The notes beneath the pieces were generated by a model, which did not search any database, was not told the DNA's origin, and saw only the letters and a program-made list of their open reading frames with translations. A DNA stretch of 64,000 nt from Luteibacter aegosomatissinici. GTDB lineage: Bacteria > Pseudomonadota > Gammaproteobacteria > Xanthomonadales > Rhodanobacteraceae. Where the stretch lies: contig NZ_CP095742.1 in the NCBI RefSeq assembly GCF_023078495.1, positions 1,240,001 through 1,304,000 of the forward strand. Direction: 5' to 3'. Position numbers and translations under genes: made by a program. Positions within the stretch are counted from its first letter, which is position 1, and each line of letters starts with the position of its first letter. Shown piece by piece: positions 53,261 to 64,000 of the stretch.

Positions 53261-56200
53261 GTGAATCCGGCCTGGCGCCATCGCGCACGACGCCTGCGGT
53301 TTTTCCTCATAGGGTTGGTCGCAAGCGTGCTGGTCGCGCTCGCGATCGTGATGGCGCTTGGCCAGCTTTTGCTGCCGCTCGCGGCGCGGTACCCCGCGCG
53401 TATTGCGGCGATGCTGAGCGAAAAGGTGCACAAGCCGGTGCAGTTTGCGTCGCTGGAGGGGTTCTGGCGCCCGACCGGTCCGCTGTTCGTGATGCGCGAT
53501 GTCACCATCGGTGGTGATCCCGGTTCGCCGCCGCTGCGTCTGCCGCAGGCCGCGGTGAAGCTTGATTTTGGCGGGCTGGTGCTGCCGTCGCGCCACCTCA
53601 TCAACCTTCGTCTGCAGGATTTGCGGCTCGGCCTTCGCCGTGCGCCGGATGGACGCTGGAGCATCGATGGCTTCGCCGCGGGCGGCACGACCCAGAAAGT
53701 ATCGTTCGGCAACATGTCGGTGGACCTGTGGCTCACCAACACGCACATCGATATCGCGGATGAAACCACCCACCACGATTTCGGCCTGGTCGCCGATCAG
53801 CTTCGCCTGAGCCTGCAGGGGCAGGTGGTCCGCGTGGGCGGTAGCCTGCGCCGTGAAAACGCCGCGGGCCTGTTGACGGCCGCAGGGCGCTTCGCCGCGG
53901 ATGGTTCGAGTGGCAAGGTGTACGTCAAAGGCGCCAATGTCGATTTCGCGGCATTGACCGGAGACTTCGTCGCGGGCGGCTACGCGCTGGCCGGCGGCAA
54001 GGGCCGCTTCGAAACCTGGCTGGACTGGCGCGATGCGCACGTGGTCCGCGCCACGTCCAGTATCGACCTGGATAACCTCGCCGTACGTGGCCCGGCACGT
54101 ACGGTCAGTACCGCCGGCCTGCACGGTATCGTCGACCTGCACCGTTTTGCGAACGGCCAGCGCATCGACTGGATGGGCCGTGATGGCAGCGATGCGGCCA
54201 TCGTGCTGCGTACCAACGGCGATCACAGCGAGGGGACGCTGGTGGCCCGCAAGCTCGACCTGGCGCCGCTGGCGCCCTGGGCCGGGCTGCTGCCGCAGGT
54301 GTCACCGGCCCTTGCGCGCTGGCTCGGCGGTGGCAAGCCACGTGGCCGCTTCGACCAGCTGCGCGCCGATTGGAATTCCGTCGATGGCCTGCGCTTCGCG
54401 CACGCCGCGTTCTCCGGCCTCGGCATCGATGCCAGTGGCAAGTTGCCAGGCCTGAGCACGCTGAGCGGCGAGGTGTTCGGCGATAACGAGGCCATCGTGC
54501 TCTCGCTACCCAAACAAGCCACGACGGTCGATGCCACCGGCGTGTTCCGCAAGCCGTTCGTCATGTCGGCGCTAGGTGGCGATATCGCGGTTTTCAACGA
54601 CGATGCCGGCTGGCACATCGGCGTGGATGCGCTGGATTTCCGCGGCGAAGGCTACGGTGGCCAGGCACGTGGCGAGATGGTGGTGCCCGCTAACGACACC
54701 GGCCTGTTCATGGACATGTACGTGGCCCTGGGCGAAGGCGAGGTGCCGGCGGCGAAGCTGTTCTGGCCTATCCATTCGATGTCCGAGAGCGCGCAGAACT
54801 GGCTCAACCGTGGGCTCGTATCGGGCCACATCGTCGGCGGCTCCGCGATGATCCGCGGCAACGTGCGCGATTTCCCGTTCAAGAACCAGGAAGGGCGGTT
54901 CGAGGCACGCGCGTTGATCGACGATACCGTGCTCGACTACGGCACGGGCTGGCCCAGGGCCGAGGGCCTTACGGCGACGGCGACGTTCGTCGATAACGGC
55001 ATGTTTGTCGAAGCCAGCGAAGGCCATTCGCTCGGCACGGCGGTAAGCTCGGCCACGGCCGCCATTCCTGATTTCGCCGATGGCGTGCTCGACCTGCGTG
55101 TGAGTGGCGCGGGTACGGGCGGCAGCTTCATGGACTTCATCAAGAACAGCCCCATCGCGAGCAGTAGTCGCGAGGAGCTCGACAAGCTGAAGCTGGGTGG
55201 CACGGGTGAGTTCGGTTTCAACCTGCTCATGCCGCTGAAGGAAGCAAAGGACTTCACGCTGGAGGGCAAGGCCAGCATCAAGGATGCGGATCTCGTCGCG
55301 GAGGCGTGGAAGCTTCGCCTGGACAAGATCACCGGGTCCATGGCGTTCGATGGCAAGGGCTTCACGGCGACCGGCCTGAAGACGCAGTTCCACGGGCAGC
55401 CGGCCAACCTGGACCTTGCGATTGCCGGTGGCACGGGGGACCCGGCGAAGGTGCTGAGTGCGGCCGTCACCGGCGCGTTCACCGTGGAGGAGATGGTTTC
55501 CGATTATCCCGACCTGAAATGGCTGGCCGATATCGCTAAGGGCCGCGGCAATTTCCGCGTGGGTTTCGACCTGGCCCATGCGGGTGACAAGGGCGAGCTC
55601 AGCCAGGTGCTGGCGGTGGATTCCGACCTGCGTGGCGTTGAAATGCTGATGCCGACGCCGGTGAAGAAACCCGCGGCGCAGGTGCAGCCGCTTTCCGTTC
55701 GCCTCGCGCTGCCCATCGATGGTGCACGGCTGGACATCGCCCTGGGTGACATCGTGCGTGGCCGCCTGCGCCTGGCGAACTCCCAGAACAACATGCCGCT
55801 CGCGGCCGCGTTCAACCTGGGCACCACGCCGCCGCAGGTCATGCCCGCGCAGGGGTACCTGTTCAGTGGCCACGCCGAGAAGCTCGATGTCTCGGGGTGG
55901 ACCCAGTATGTGGTCGGCCTGTCGACAGGATCGGCGGGCCCTGGCCTGACCGGCCTCGACCTGGTCACCGACGATGCCGAAGTATTCGGCCAGCACTTCA
56001 GCAACATGCATATCGTCGCTCGCCCGGGTTCGCGTGAGCTCAGCTTGCGCGTCGATAGCGATGGCCTTGCCGGCGCCATGACGGTGCCGAACGACGACCT
56101 GCGCCGGCGTGGCATCACCGCGCGCATGGACCGGATCTACTGGCCCTCGGCGGATGATGCGGCTGATGCGGCGAAGAAGGGGCGTGCGACAGCGGGGCAG

Positions 56201-57145
56201 GTCGCGACGGCGGCCGTCACCGTGGCGCATGCGGAAGAAGCCAAGGACAAGAACGGCAAGCCACCCGCTGACACGAACGAAGCGGGCGTTGCTCCATCGA
56301 GCTTGCCGCCGCTGCACCTGCAGGTGAGCGACATGCGCCTGGGCAAGGCGCGGCTCGGTGAAGCGCGCCTGGAAACGTGGCCGACCGACGAAGGCCTGCA
56401 CATCGACCAGTTGCGCGCGCAATCCAAGAACGTCCAGATCACCGCCACGGGTGACTGGAACGGTGACGAAAAGACGAGCCACACGCACCTGTCGATGGAT
56501 TTCGCCTCCGAAGACGTGGCGCGCATGCTCGATGCGCTCGGGTTCGCCGGCATCATGTCCGGTGGGCGTACCGAGGCGCGCCTGGATGCGACGTGGCCGG
56601 GTGGCCCTTCGGCGCTGGCGTTGGCCAACATGGATGGCACGCTGAAGATCAATGTCGCCAACGGCCGCATTCTCGAGGTGCAACCGGGCGTGGGCCGCCT
56701 GTTTGGCCTGGTATCGATCACGGAACTACCGCGGCGCATGGCGCTGGATTTCGGTGATGTGCTTGGCAAGGGTTTCGGCTTTGATTCGATCACGGGCGAT
56801 TTCAATTTCGCCAATGGCAATGCCAGTACGCAGAACCTGAAGATTCGCGCCCCTGCCGCGGAGATTTCGATCACGGGCCGCGCGGGGTTGAAGGCGCGCG
56901 ATTACGACCAGGAAGTGCTGGTGGTACCGCACGTGGGTAACAGCCTGCCTATCGTGGGCGCGCTCGCGGGTGGCCCCGTGGGTGCGGCGGCGGGCCTGGC
57001 GGTGCAGGGCATCCTGGGTCATGGCCTGAACCAGGCAGCGCGCAAGCGCTACCACGTGACCGGCACGTGGGATAAACCGGTGTTTACGCCAATCGACAAG
57101 GGGCTGCCTTCAACGGCGACGCCTCCGCGCCAGCCCGCCCCCTAG
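53261..57145 (+). CDS. yhdP: YhdP, AsmA-like inter-membrane lipid transport protein
   Basis: A 1294-residue protein anchored by one N-terminal helix (RFFLIGLVASVLVALAIVMA). In E. coli YhdP bridges the periplasm and carries phospholipid to the outer membrane. The long beta-rich body fits the repeating beta-groove fold; its DUF3971 region includes VSPALARWLGGGKPRGRFDQ and SESAQNWLNRGLVSGHIVGG, then SAMIRGNVRDFPF. The AsmA-like C-terminal region has LANMDGTLKINVANGRILEV, then QPGVGRLFGLVSITELPRRM and ALDFGDVLGKGFGFDSITGD. The GTG at 53261 is the only start before the anchor. The rng-yhdP order is conserved. A Lys/Ala-rich insert near 965-1010 looks disordered. Confidence 0.93.
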   Translation: MNPAWRHRARRLRFFLIGLVASVLVALAIVMALGQLLLPLAARYPARIAAMLSEKVHKPVQFASLEGFWRPTGPLFVMRDVTIGGDPGSPPLRLPQAAVKLDFGGLVLPSRHLINLRLQDLRLGLRRAPDGRWSIDGFAAGGTTQKVSFGNMSVDLWLTNTHIDIADETTHHDFGLVADQLRLSLQGQVVRVGGSLRRENAAGLLTAAGRFAADGSSGKVYVKGANVDFAALTGDFVAGGYALAGGKGRFETWLDWRDAHVVRATSSIDLDNLAVRGPARTVSTAGLHGIVDLHRFANGQRIDWMGRDGSDAAIVLRTNGDHSEGTLVARKLDLAPLAPWAGLLPQVSPALARWLGGGKPRGRFDQLRADWNSVDGLRFAHAAFSGLGIDASGKLPGLSTLSGEVFGDNEAIVLSLPKQATTVDATGVFRKPFVMSALGGDIAVFNDDAGWHIGVDALDFRGEGYGGQARGEMVVPANDTGLFMDMYVALGEGEVPAAKLFWPIHSMSESAQNWLNRGLVSGHIVGGSAMIRGNVRDFPFKNQEGRFEARALIDDTVLDYGTGWPRAEGLTATATFVDNGMFVEASEGHSLGTAVSSATAAIPDFADGVLDLRVSGAGTGGSFMDFIKNSPIASSSREELDKLKLGGTGEFGFNLLMPLKEAKDFTLEGKASIKDADLVAEAWKLRLDKITGSMAFDGKGFTATGLKTQFHGQPANLDLAIAGGTGDPAKVLSAAVTGAFTVEEMVSDYPDLKWLADIAKGRGNFRVGFDLAHAGDKGELSQVLAVDSDLRGVEMLMPTPVKKPAAQVQPLSVRLALPIDGARLDIALGDIVRGRLRLANSQNNMPLAAAFNLGTTPPQVMPAQGYLFSGHAEKLDVSGWTQYVVGLSTGSAGPGLTGLDLVTDDAEVFGQHFSNMHIVARPGSRELSLRVDSDGLAGAMTVPNDDLRRRGITARMDRIYWPSADDAADAAKKGRATAGQVATAAVTVAHAEEAKDKNGKPPADTNEAGVAPSSLPPLHLQVSDMRLGKARLGEARLETWPTDEGLHIDQLRAQSKNVQITATGDWNGDEKTSHTHLSMDFASEDVARMLDALGFAGIMSGGRTEARLDATWPGGPSALALANMDGTLKINVANGRILEVQPGVGRLFGLVSITELPRRMALDFGDVLGKGFGFDSITGDFNFANGNASTQNLKIRAPAAEISITGRAGLKARDYDQEVLVVPHVGNSLPIVGALAGGPVGAAAGLAVQGILGHGLNQAARKRYHVTGTWDKPVFTPIDKGLPSTATPPRQPAP

Positions 57146-57205
57146 GCGGTTCGTTCGCTGGCGCGAACTCATCCTTCCTACCGCCCAAGCGATACGCGCG
57201 CCCCC

Positions 57206-57228
57206 GTAGGAGCGCGCTTGCGCGCGAT
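57206..57228. repeat. Single REP-like palindrome, family 2
   Basis: GTAGGAGCGCGCTTGCGCGC plus GAT stands alone between the convergent yhdP and sterol desaturase genes. It has the same stem and TT loop as the paired copy at 27991. Confidence 0.6.
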
Positions 57229-57236
57229 CCGCCCGG

Positions 57237-58433
57237 TTACATCTTCTGCTTGCGGAACGGAAACATCTGCTGCTTCACGAATCCATCGGGCATGTAATCG
57301 CCGACGACGCCGTACTTCTCAGGGAACACCTTTTTCGACTTCACCGCGGTACCGAACAGGTTATCGAGGAACGCGTAGTGCGCGGCGTAGTTCTTGTCGA
57401 TCGCCTCGTCATCGGAGGCGTGGTGCCAGTGGTGGAAGTCCGGCGTGACGATGAGGTAGCGCAGCGGTCCCCACGGCAGGTGCACGTTGGCGTGGTTGAA
57501 CACGGCCTGGAAGCCGACCACGATGATGTACGCGTTCATCACCGCTTCGCTGAAGCCCAGCACGTACAGCGGGGCGAGTACGCAGACGCGGGTGAAGATC
57601 AATTCGAGCATGTGCTGGCGGGAACCGGCGAGCCAGTCCATGGTTTTCACGCTGTGGTGCACGGCGTGGAATCGCCATAGGAACGGCACCTCGTGGTAGG
57701 CGCGGTGGGTCCAGTACTGGGCCATGTCCGCCACGAGGATGCACAGCAGCAACTGCGGCACGAAGTAGATCGACGCCACCATGCGCTGGAAGTCGCTGTT
57801 CACCAGCCAGCCGAACGCGTGGTGGATCAGGAAGTTCACGATCAGCAGCGCGAGCCCGACGATGAAGTGGTTCACCGCGAAGTGCTTCATGTCGGTCTGC
57901 CACTCGAACCGGAACACCGACTGGCCGCGATAGAGCGGGAAGAGCTTTTCGAGCACCACGAAAACCAGGGTGGACCCGAGCAGGTCGAGGATGAACCAGT
58001 CCAGGCCGATGTAGGGCGTGTGATCGGGGAAGCTGCCGACGGGCACGCGGGCGCCACCCAGTGCGACAGCGGCCAACACCAGTACGAACGCGCCGATGTT
58101 CAGGTTGCGACGCCGGCCGAGGATCACGTTCGCAAGCGATAGTCCGCCGGATACCAGCAAGGCACCCAGCAGCAACTGGCGGAGCACATCGACCGAGTAC
58201 TTGTGGCGCAGGTCGGGCGTGGTCAGGTACTGCGGGAAATGAAAGGCGATGACCGCCAGCAACGACAGGAAGGCCAGTGAGATGGCGATGGCCGTGCTGA
58301 CCATGGCCTTGCCCGGATCCAGCGACCCGCTGGCGTGAAGCAGCTCGACCGTTTCGTCGACCACGGCTTCCGCACGGCGCGCCGGCGCCGTGGCAACACG
58401 TCGGGCCACAGCCCGTTTTTTCCCCTGACTCAT
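57237..58433 (-). CDS. Sterol desaturase / fatty-acid hydroxylase family membrane enzyme
   Basis: A 398-residue di-iron membrane oxygenase. The His clusters are HRAYH (His243, 247), HAVHH (256, 259, 260), HANVH (314, 318) and HHWHH (334-338), which match the superfamily that includes sterol desaturases and fatty-acid hydroxylases. At least six hydrophobic helices lie between residues 43 and 310. The N-terminus is basic and soluble. In bacteria such enzymes act on lipids such as hopanoids, carotenoids or lipid A, so the substrate is open. It is inserted between yhdP and tldD in the opposite direction. A REP palindrome lies just after its stop codon. Confidence 0.9.
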   Translation of the reverse strand: MSQGKKRAVARRVATAPARRAEAVVDETVELLHASGSLDPGKAMVSTAIAISLAFLSLLAVIAFHFPQYLTTPDLRHKYSVDVLRQLLLGALLVSGGLSLANVILGRRRNLNIGAFVLVLAAVALGGARVPVGSFPDHTPYIGLDWFILDLLGSTLVFVVLEKLFPLYRGQSVFRFEWQTDMKHFAVNHFIVGLALLIVNFLIHHAFGWLVNSDFQRMVASIYFVPQLLLCILVADMAQYWTHRAYHEVPFLWRFHAVHHSVKTMDWLAGSRQHMLELIFTRVCVLAPLYVLGFSEAVMNAYIIVVGFQAVFNHANVHLPWGPLRYLIVTPDFHHWHHASDDEAIDKNYAAHYAFLDNLFGTAVKSKKVFPEKYGVVGDYMPDGFVKQQMFPFRKQKM

Positions 58434-58594
58434 CGGCTTTCCTTACCGTTGGTATGCGGCCCTCATCCTACCATTCGCCGGCCGGTACCCCTGGCCGCGC
58501 GGGTACCGGATTCGCCAGCCCAGCCCCCGGGGTTTAAGCTGCCTGCCTTAGCCCCCATTCTGGGGACCTACTCGTTTAACCACCGGCAGCCCTG

Positions 58595-60034
<1,440 letters not shown>

Positions 60035-60047
60035 GCGCCCATCCCTG

Positions 60048-60140
60048 GTAGGAGCCCACCCTGTGGGCGTCATCTTTCGCGAGACGTAACAGGTCCTGCT
60101 GCCCTTCGCGAGAGACGTCGCCCACAGGGTGGGCTCCTAC
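60048..60140. repeat. REP pair (family 1), imperfect hairpin
   Basis: The outer 22 bases of each arm pair exactly (GTAGGAGCCCACCCTGTGGG and its inverse); the inner part has mismatches (GTCATCTTTC against GAGAGACGTC). It lies between tldD and the GH2 gene, both on the plus strand. A run of T follows the right arm (60144-60149), so it could terminate tldD. Confidence 0.8.
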
Positions 60141-60466
60141 ACGTTTTTTAAGGGTCTAGGACGAAACGTGCATTTGTATGACAAGCGCGACTCACGTCAC
60201 GGAACGCGAGCGTACGGTACGAAAAGCTTCAATTAGAGCGCACTTTAGTATTGTGATCGTCATTGCTGCGGCGCGATGATCCGCCCGCAGACGGCGTATG
60301 GACGGCCAAATATCCAATAGCCACGGGCCCTTGGCGCGTGGCGGGAATTTGACTCCCACCCTTATCACGAAACGACGAAGTACGGCTGGCGCATGCGCCG
60401 GCCGGCGGTGTCGTGCGTGCGTGGAACGCCGCTGCAAACGGGCCAATCCACAGGGGACTCTCCTCC
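60141..60466 (+). other. 326-base leader upstream of the GH2 gene
   Basis: No gene is credible here. The first half is AT-richer than the surroundings (around 60225-60260), where a promoter would be expected. A 12-base palindrome GGCGCATGCGCC lies at 60388-60399. The leader ends in a weak AGGGGA about ten bases before the start codon. I recognise no specific operator. Confidence 0.35.
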
Positions 60467-63400
60467 ATGACAATGCACCCCGCAGCACCCCCGGGGCATG
60501 CGAAGCGAGCGCGGTTATCCGCGGTACTCGCTGCGTTATGCCTGAGCGCGACGGTGACGGCACACGCCGTGACCCTCGCGCCATCCGATCGCGTGGATGT
60601 GAACCTCGGCGCGCAGCCGTGGAAATACATCAAGCAGTACCAGGACCAGACGGGCCACGCACAGGTCCCGAACGGTGATGATGGCGCAGCCATCAACTTC
60701 GATGATTCGAAGTGGGAAACCGTCGGCATTCCCCATGCCGCGAACGACTTCACCACCTTCATCAACCAGGAATCCGGCGGTGGCCAGGGTAGCCTCGATG
60801 GCGAAACCAGCTGGTACCGCACCACCCTGAAGGACAGCGCAAGCTACGCCGGCCGCAAGGTGATGGTGGAGTTCGAAGGTGCGCACACGGGCGACCGCGT
60901 GTACGTCAACGGCCACTTCATCAAGGGCACGGGCGCGCTCAACCAGGATGGCCAGGTGGATGCCAACGCCACCCACGTCATCGGCTTCATTCCGCACATC
61001 GTCGACCTGACGCCGTACCTCAAGTACGACGGTACCGATGTGATCGCGGTGAAGGTAAGCCGTAGCGGCGGCGGTTTCTTCCAGGACCCGGGCTTCTCGG
61101 GTTCGTTCCGTTTCGGCCAGGCCGAAGCCGGCCTGTTCCGCCCGGTAAAGCTGCACGTCACCAACCTCGTGCATATCCCGGAAAACGTCTACGCCGGCCA
61201 GAACACCTGGGGCACCTACGTCGGCACCGAATCGCTCAGCGATGACCACAAGAGCGCCGTGGTACGCGTGCAGACCAACGTGGTCAACGATCGCGAGGTA
61301 CCGGTCACGGTAACGCTCACCACGCAGATCGTGGATGCGGCGGGTAACGTGGTCGCCACCGACCAGCAGCAGAAGCAGCTGGCGCCGCACGTGGCACCGG
61401 CCGATACGACACCGGTGTTCGACGAAAAGCTGACGGTGAGCAACCCGACGCTGTGGTATCCGAACAACAGCATCTACGGCAAGCCGTACATGTACAAGGT
61501 GCTGCACACGGTCAGCATCGACGGTACCGTGGTCGACGCGAAGCAGAGCCCGCTGGGTATTCGCGTGATCACGTGGGACAAGGATTTCCCGTACGTCAAC
61601 GGCAAGAAGCAATACACCTGGGGCGCCTCCGGCCGCTACGACTACCCGGCGCTCGGCTCGTCCGTGCCGGAGGAGCAGCAGTGGCGTGACCTGCAGCAGC
61701 TTGCTGCCGCCGGTGGCAACCTGTGGCGCCCGGGCCATTCGCCGTCCAGTCCCGAGTTTGTCGAGGCCGCGGATGCGCTGGGTGTGTTCATCGTGCAGCC
61801 CAGCGGCGATGGTGAGAACGGTTTCTCCAACCGTTGCACCGCCGGCGACGACGCCTGCGTGAACATGTGGAACATCAAGCGCGAACTGCATCGCGACCTG
61901 GTGATCCGCGACCGCAACCATCCGTCGATCCTTGCCTGGGAATCCAACAACGGCAAGATGGACACCAACTTCGCGGTGGAACTGCGCACGATGGCCCGTA
62001 ACTGGGACAGCATTGCGCCGCGCGCCGCCGCCGACCGTTCGCCGGACCCGGCCAACGGCGACATCCTGAGCTGCAGCAAGGCCGGGTGCGAAGAGGGCGT
62101 TCACCAGCAGTACCCGAACAAGCCTGCATGGGGCGCGGAATACTGGGGCATCGGTTCGCAGCGCCACGCGTTCGATTACGAGCTGTCGTACGCGCTGAAT
62201 TACCTGGTGCCGTACTCGAAGGGCCGCAAGGCAGGCACCTTCGGCATGGCCCAGTGGTATTTCGCCGATACCCCGGGTGAAACCATCGAGTTCGATGAGG
62301 GCACCGAGGACGCCACGCACTTCACCATCGCCAAGGACACCGGCGAGAAGCAGTTCGTGCACAACGTGCGTTCGATCGGCAGCTCCATGGTCGACCAGAA
62401 CCGCTTCCCCCGCATGATGTATTACATCTACCAGTCGGTGTGGACGCCGTTCGAAGTGAAGCCGGTAGTGAAGCTGGCGCACCACTGGAATCGCGCTGGC
62501 GATATCCAGGTGAACGCGTTCAGTAACTGCCCGGCCGTGCGCCTGCTGGTGAATGGCGTGCCGCAGGGTAGCGACCAGAAGCCCAACAACTGGGATTCGA
62601 TCGACCAGGCCAGTTACGACGTCGAGAACTCGGGCAAGGATCCGGATACGGGCCATATCAAGGGTTCGGCACAGGCGCAGAAGACCACCGGTCTTCCGGG
62701 CCAGGTGCATTGGAACCTCACGTGGCAGGCGGGTACCGCGACCGCGCAGTGCATCGATGCACTGGGTGCCGTGGTTGATGACGCCAACGGCTCGCCGGTG
62801 CAGGACACGCTGACGACTGCCGGCAAGGCCGACCACATCGCACTGAGCGTGGTGCCGGAACTGGTGAAGCCGGATGGTACGGCGTTCGCCGTCACCGCCA
62901 ACGGTTCGGATGCCGCCTTCATTGTCGCCCGCGTGGTCGACAAGGATGGCAACACCGTGCCGGAGGGTGCCGATGTCAACGTGAACTTCGAAGTCACCGG
63001 CGGTGCCTCGCTGGTCACCTACCAGGGTGGCACGCAGCAGCTGGTGGACTGGGCCGGTGGCCACACCATGAACGGTGATGGCACGGAAGAGCCGATCCAC
63101 GGCTACCATGCCCCGGGCGATCACGAACTGAAGTTCGAAGGTGGCCTGCAGAAGATCGCGCTGCGTACGAAGTTCGACACGGGCACCGTGACCGTCACCG
63201 CGACGGCCGCAGGCCTGTTGCCAGGCACGGCGTCGTTCAACGTCCAGGCCGTGCCGAAGGCATCGCAGGGCGCGTCGGGTCCGCCGGCGATCATCGCCAA
63301 CCCGATCGAGGACGATGTGACCCAGGGTTTCCCGGGCCATTTCTCGGTGACCGCCACGGGCGAAGCCCCGCTCAGCTTCACCTGGAAGCGTAACGGCCAG

Positions 63401-64000
63401 GAAATCCCGGGCGCCAATGCGGCCACGTACACCACGCCGAATGCGGCGATGACCGACGATGGCGCGGCTTACACGGTGGTGGTGCATAACGCCAAGGGTG
63501 ACCAGGAATCGACCCCTGCGCTCCTGAAGGTGTTCACGGCGCAGCATGTGGTGATCAGCCAGCAGCCGCAGGCACAGAGCGTGGACGTGGGCCAGCAGGC
63601 GCACTTCGCGGTCAGCGCCAACGGTTCGCCGAAGGTGACGTACCAGTGGATGCGCGGAAACACGGCCATCGCCGGCGCCAACGGCCCCACGTACGACACC
63701 CCGGTGCTGACCGCGGCCGACGGCAACGTCGACTATGCCGTCGTGGTTTCCAACCCGCTGGGCGATGTCCCGTCTACGCCGGCCCACCTCACGGTGAATG
63801 CCGCGCGTCCGCCGGTCATTACCGGGCAGCCGGGCAATGTGCGCGCGAACCCGGGCCAGAGCGCCCAGTTCACGGTGTCCGTCGCCGGTTCGTCGCCGTT
63901 CCACTACAAGTGGTCGCATGATGGCCAGCCGGTGGGCGACGACAGCGCCACGCTCACGGTGTCCAATGTGAGCCTCAGCGATGTTGGCAACTACACGGTG
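60467..64000 (+). CDS. Secreted GH2-family glycosidase with Ig-like repeats (3' end beyond window)
   Basis: The frame is open from the ATG at 60467 to the window edge (1178 codons, no stop). A signal peptide (about 1-33, LSAVLAALCLSATVTAHA) precedes the sugar-binding jelly-roll (VGIPHAANDFTTFINQE, then DGETSWYRTTL and VMVEFEGAHTGDRVYVNGHF), the central Ig domain and the TIM barrel from about 380. RELHRDLVIRDRNHPSILAW leads to Glu492; AWGAEYWG holds Glu558. The usual acid/base position (NE) is here NG. A region near 680-740 resembles DUF4982. From about 938 there are three Ig-like repeats (FSVTATGEAPLSFTWKRNGQ; FAVSANGSPKVTYQWMRGNT; FTVSVAGSSPFHYKWSHDGQ). It probably acts on a plant or fungal polysaccharide side chain. 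Confidence 0.85.
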   Translation, partial: MTMHPAAPPGHAKRARLSAVLAALCLSATVTAHAVTLAPSDRVDVNLGAQPWKYIKQYQDQTGHAQVPNGDDGAAINFDDSKWETVGIPHAANDFTTFINQESGGGQGSLDGETSWYRTTLKDSASYAGRKVMVEFEGAHTGDRVYVNGHFIKGTGALNQDGQVDANATHVIGFIPHIVDLTPYLKYDGTDVIAVKVSRSGGGFFQDPGFSGSFRFGQAEAGLFRPVKLHVTNLVHIPENVYAGQNTWGTYVGTESLSDDHKSAVVRVQTNVVNDREVPVTVTLTTQIVDAAGNVVATDQQQKQLAPHVAPADTTPVFDEKLTVSNPTLWYPNNSIYGKPYMYKVLHTVSIDGTVVDAKQSPLGIRVITWDKDFPYVNGKKQYTWGASGRYDYPALGSSVPEEQQWRDLQQLAAAGGNLWRPGHSPSSPEFVEAADALGVFIVQPSGDGENGFSNRCTAGDDACVNMWNIKRELHRDLVIRDRNHPSILAWESNNGKMDTNFAVELRTMARNWDSIAPRAAADRSPDPANGDILSCSKAGCEEGVHQQYPNKPAWGAEYWGIGSQRHAFDYELSYALNYLVPYSKGRKAGTFGMAQWYFADTPGETIEFDEGTEDATHFTIAKDTGEKQFVHNVRSIGSSMVDQNRFPRMMYYIYQSVWTPFEVKPVVKLAHHWNRAGDIQVNAFSNCPAVRLLVNGVPQGSDQKPNNWDSIDQASYDVENSGKDPDTGHIKGSAQAQKTTGLPGQVHWNLTWQAGTATAQCIDALGAVVDDANGSPVQDTLTTAGKADHIALSVVPELVKPDGTAFAVTANGSDAAFIVARVVDKDGNTVPEGADVNVNFEVTGGASLVTYQGGTQQLVDWAGGHTMNGDGTEEPIHGYHAPGDHELKFEGGLQKIALRTKFDTGTVTVTATAAGLLPGTASFNVQAVPKASQGASGPPAIIANPIEDDVTQGFPGHFSVTATGEAPLSFTWKRNGQEIPGANAATYTTPNAAMTDDGAAYTVVVHNAKGDQESTPALLKVFTAQHVVISQQPQAQSVDVGQQAHFAVSANGSPKVTYQWMRGNTAIAGANGPTYDTPVLTAADGNVDYAVVVSNPLGDVPSTPAHLTVNAARPPVITGQPGNVRANPGQSAQFTVSVAGSSPFHYKWSHDGQPVGDDSATLTVSNVSLSDVGNYTV

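Noticed and set aside
54572-56683. 703-codon open frame on the minus strand
   Set aside because: Antisense to yhdP; no domain recognised.
60536-63919. 1127-codon open frame on the minus strand
   Set aside because: It is antisense to the GH2 gene, which has a signal peptide, recognisable domains and an open frame to the window end. The antisense protein has a shadow composition rich in Arg, Val and His.

Overview
The window is high-GC, densely packed gammaproteobacterial chromosome. Gene content and order point to the Xanthomonadales, most likely Rhodanobacteraceae (Luteibacter/Dyella-like). The evidence is the core run leuS-lptE-holA-nadD-rsfS-rlmH-maf-rng-yhdP-tldD, frequent GTG/TTG starts, many Tat- or Sec-exported hydrolases, and dispersed GTAG-headed palindromes of the REP type. 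The genus is an inference; there is no rRNA or tRNA gene in the window.

Layout. 1-4.0 kb: the 5' end of a sulfatase, a DUF202 membrane protein, an outer-membrane barrel, a DUF3574 lipoprotein and an NCS2-like permease. 4.0-11.4 kb: glyoxalase I, a rhomboid protease, RapA, and a Fur-type siderophore unit (TonB receptor plus PKHD hydroxylase) with a likely Fur box. 11.4-12.4 kb: no credible gene, but a composite element made of two ~255-bp inverted arms. 12.4-25.9 kb: secreted peptidases (M13, M14, M61), a phosphatase/multicopper-oxidase pair behind a possible Pho box, an ECF sigma factor with a membrane partner, and an OmpR-type two-component pair. 25.9-28.0 kb: a Tat-exported GH127 enzyme.

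28.1-40.1 kb is the most interesting part. A receiver-only protein, a NarL-type regulator and a MASE1-type histidine kinase are transcribed away from a PlpD-like patatin/barrel protein. Beyond it lies an apparent operon of DUF3300, DUF2950, a small protein, a BamA-like barrel and DUF202, divergent from a second sulfatase. The same 16-base sequence (YTARGTAGTTYTSCSK) occurs 80-100 bases upstream of the barrel gene at 943, the patatin gene at 31030 and the DUF3300 gene at 37524. A second motif (CGTAGAT plus TACG) occurs in two of those regions and before the receiver gene. I infer an envelope regulon controlled by the two-component genes in its middle.

40.1-44.6 kb holds cnoX and a pqiABC-type lipid transport operon with pqiA split in two. 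45.1-60.0 kb is the housekeeping run, broken only by a reversed sterol-desaturase-family gene between yhdP and tldD. 60.5 kb to the end is a large secreted GH2 enzyme with Ig-like repeats that runs off the window. Palindromic REP pairs fill most gaps between convergent genes, where they probably also act as bidirectional terminators.
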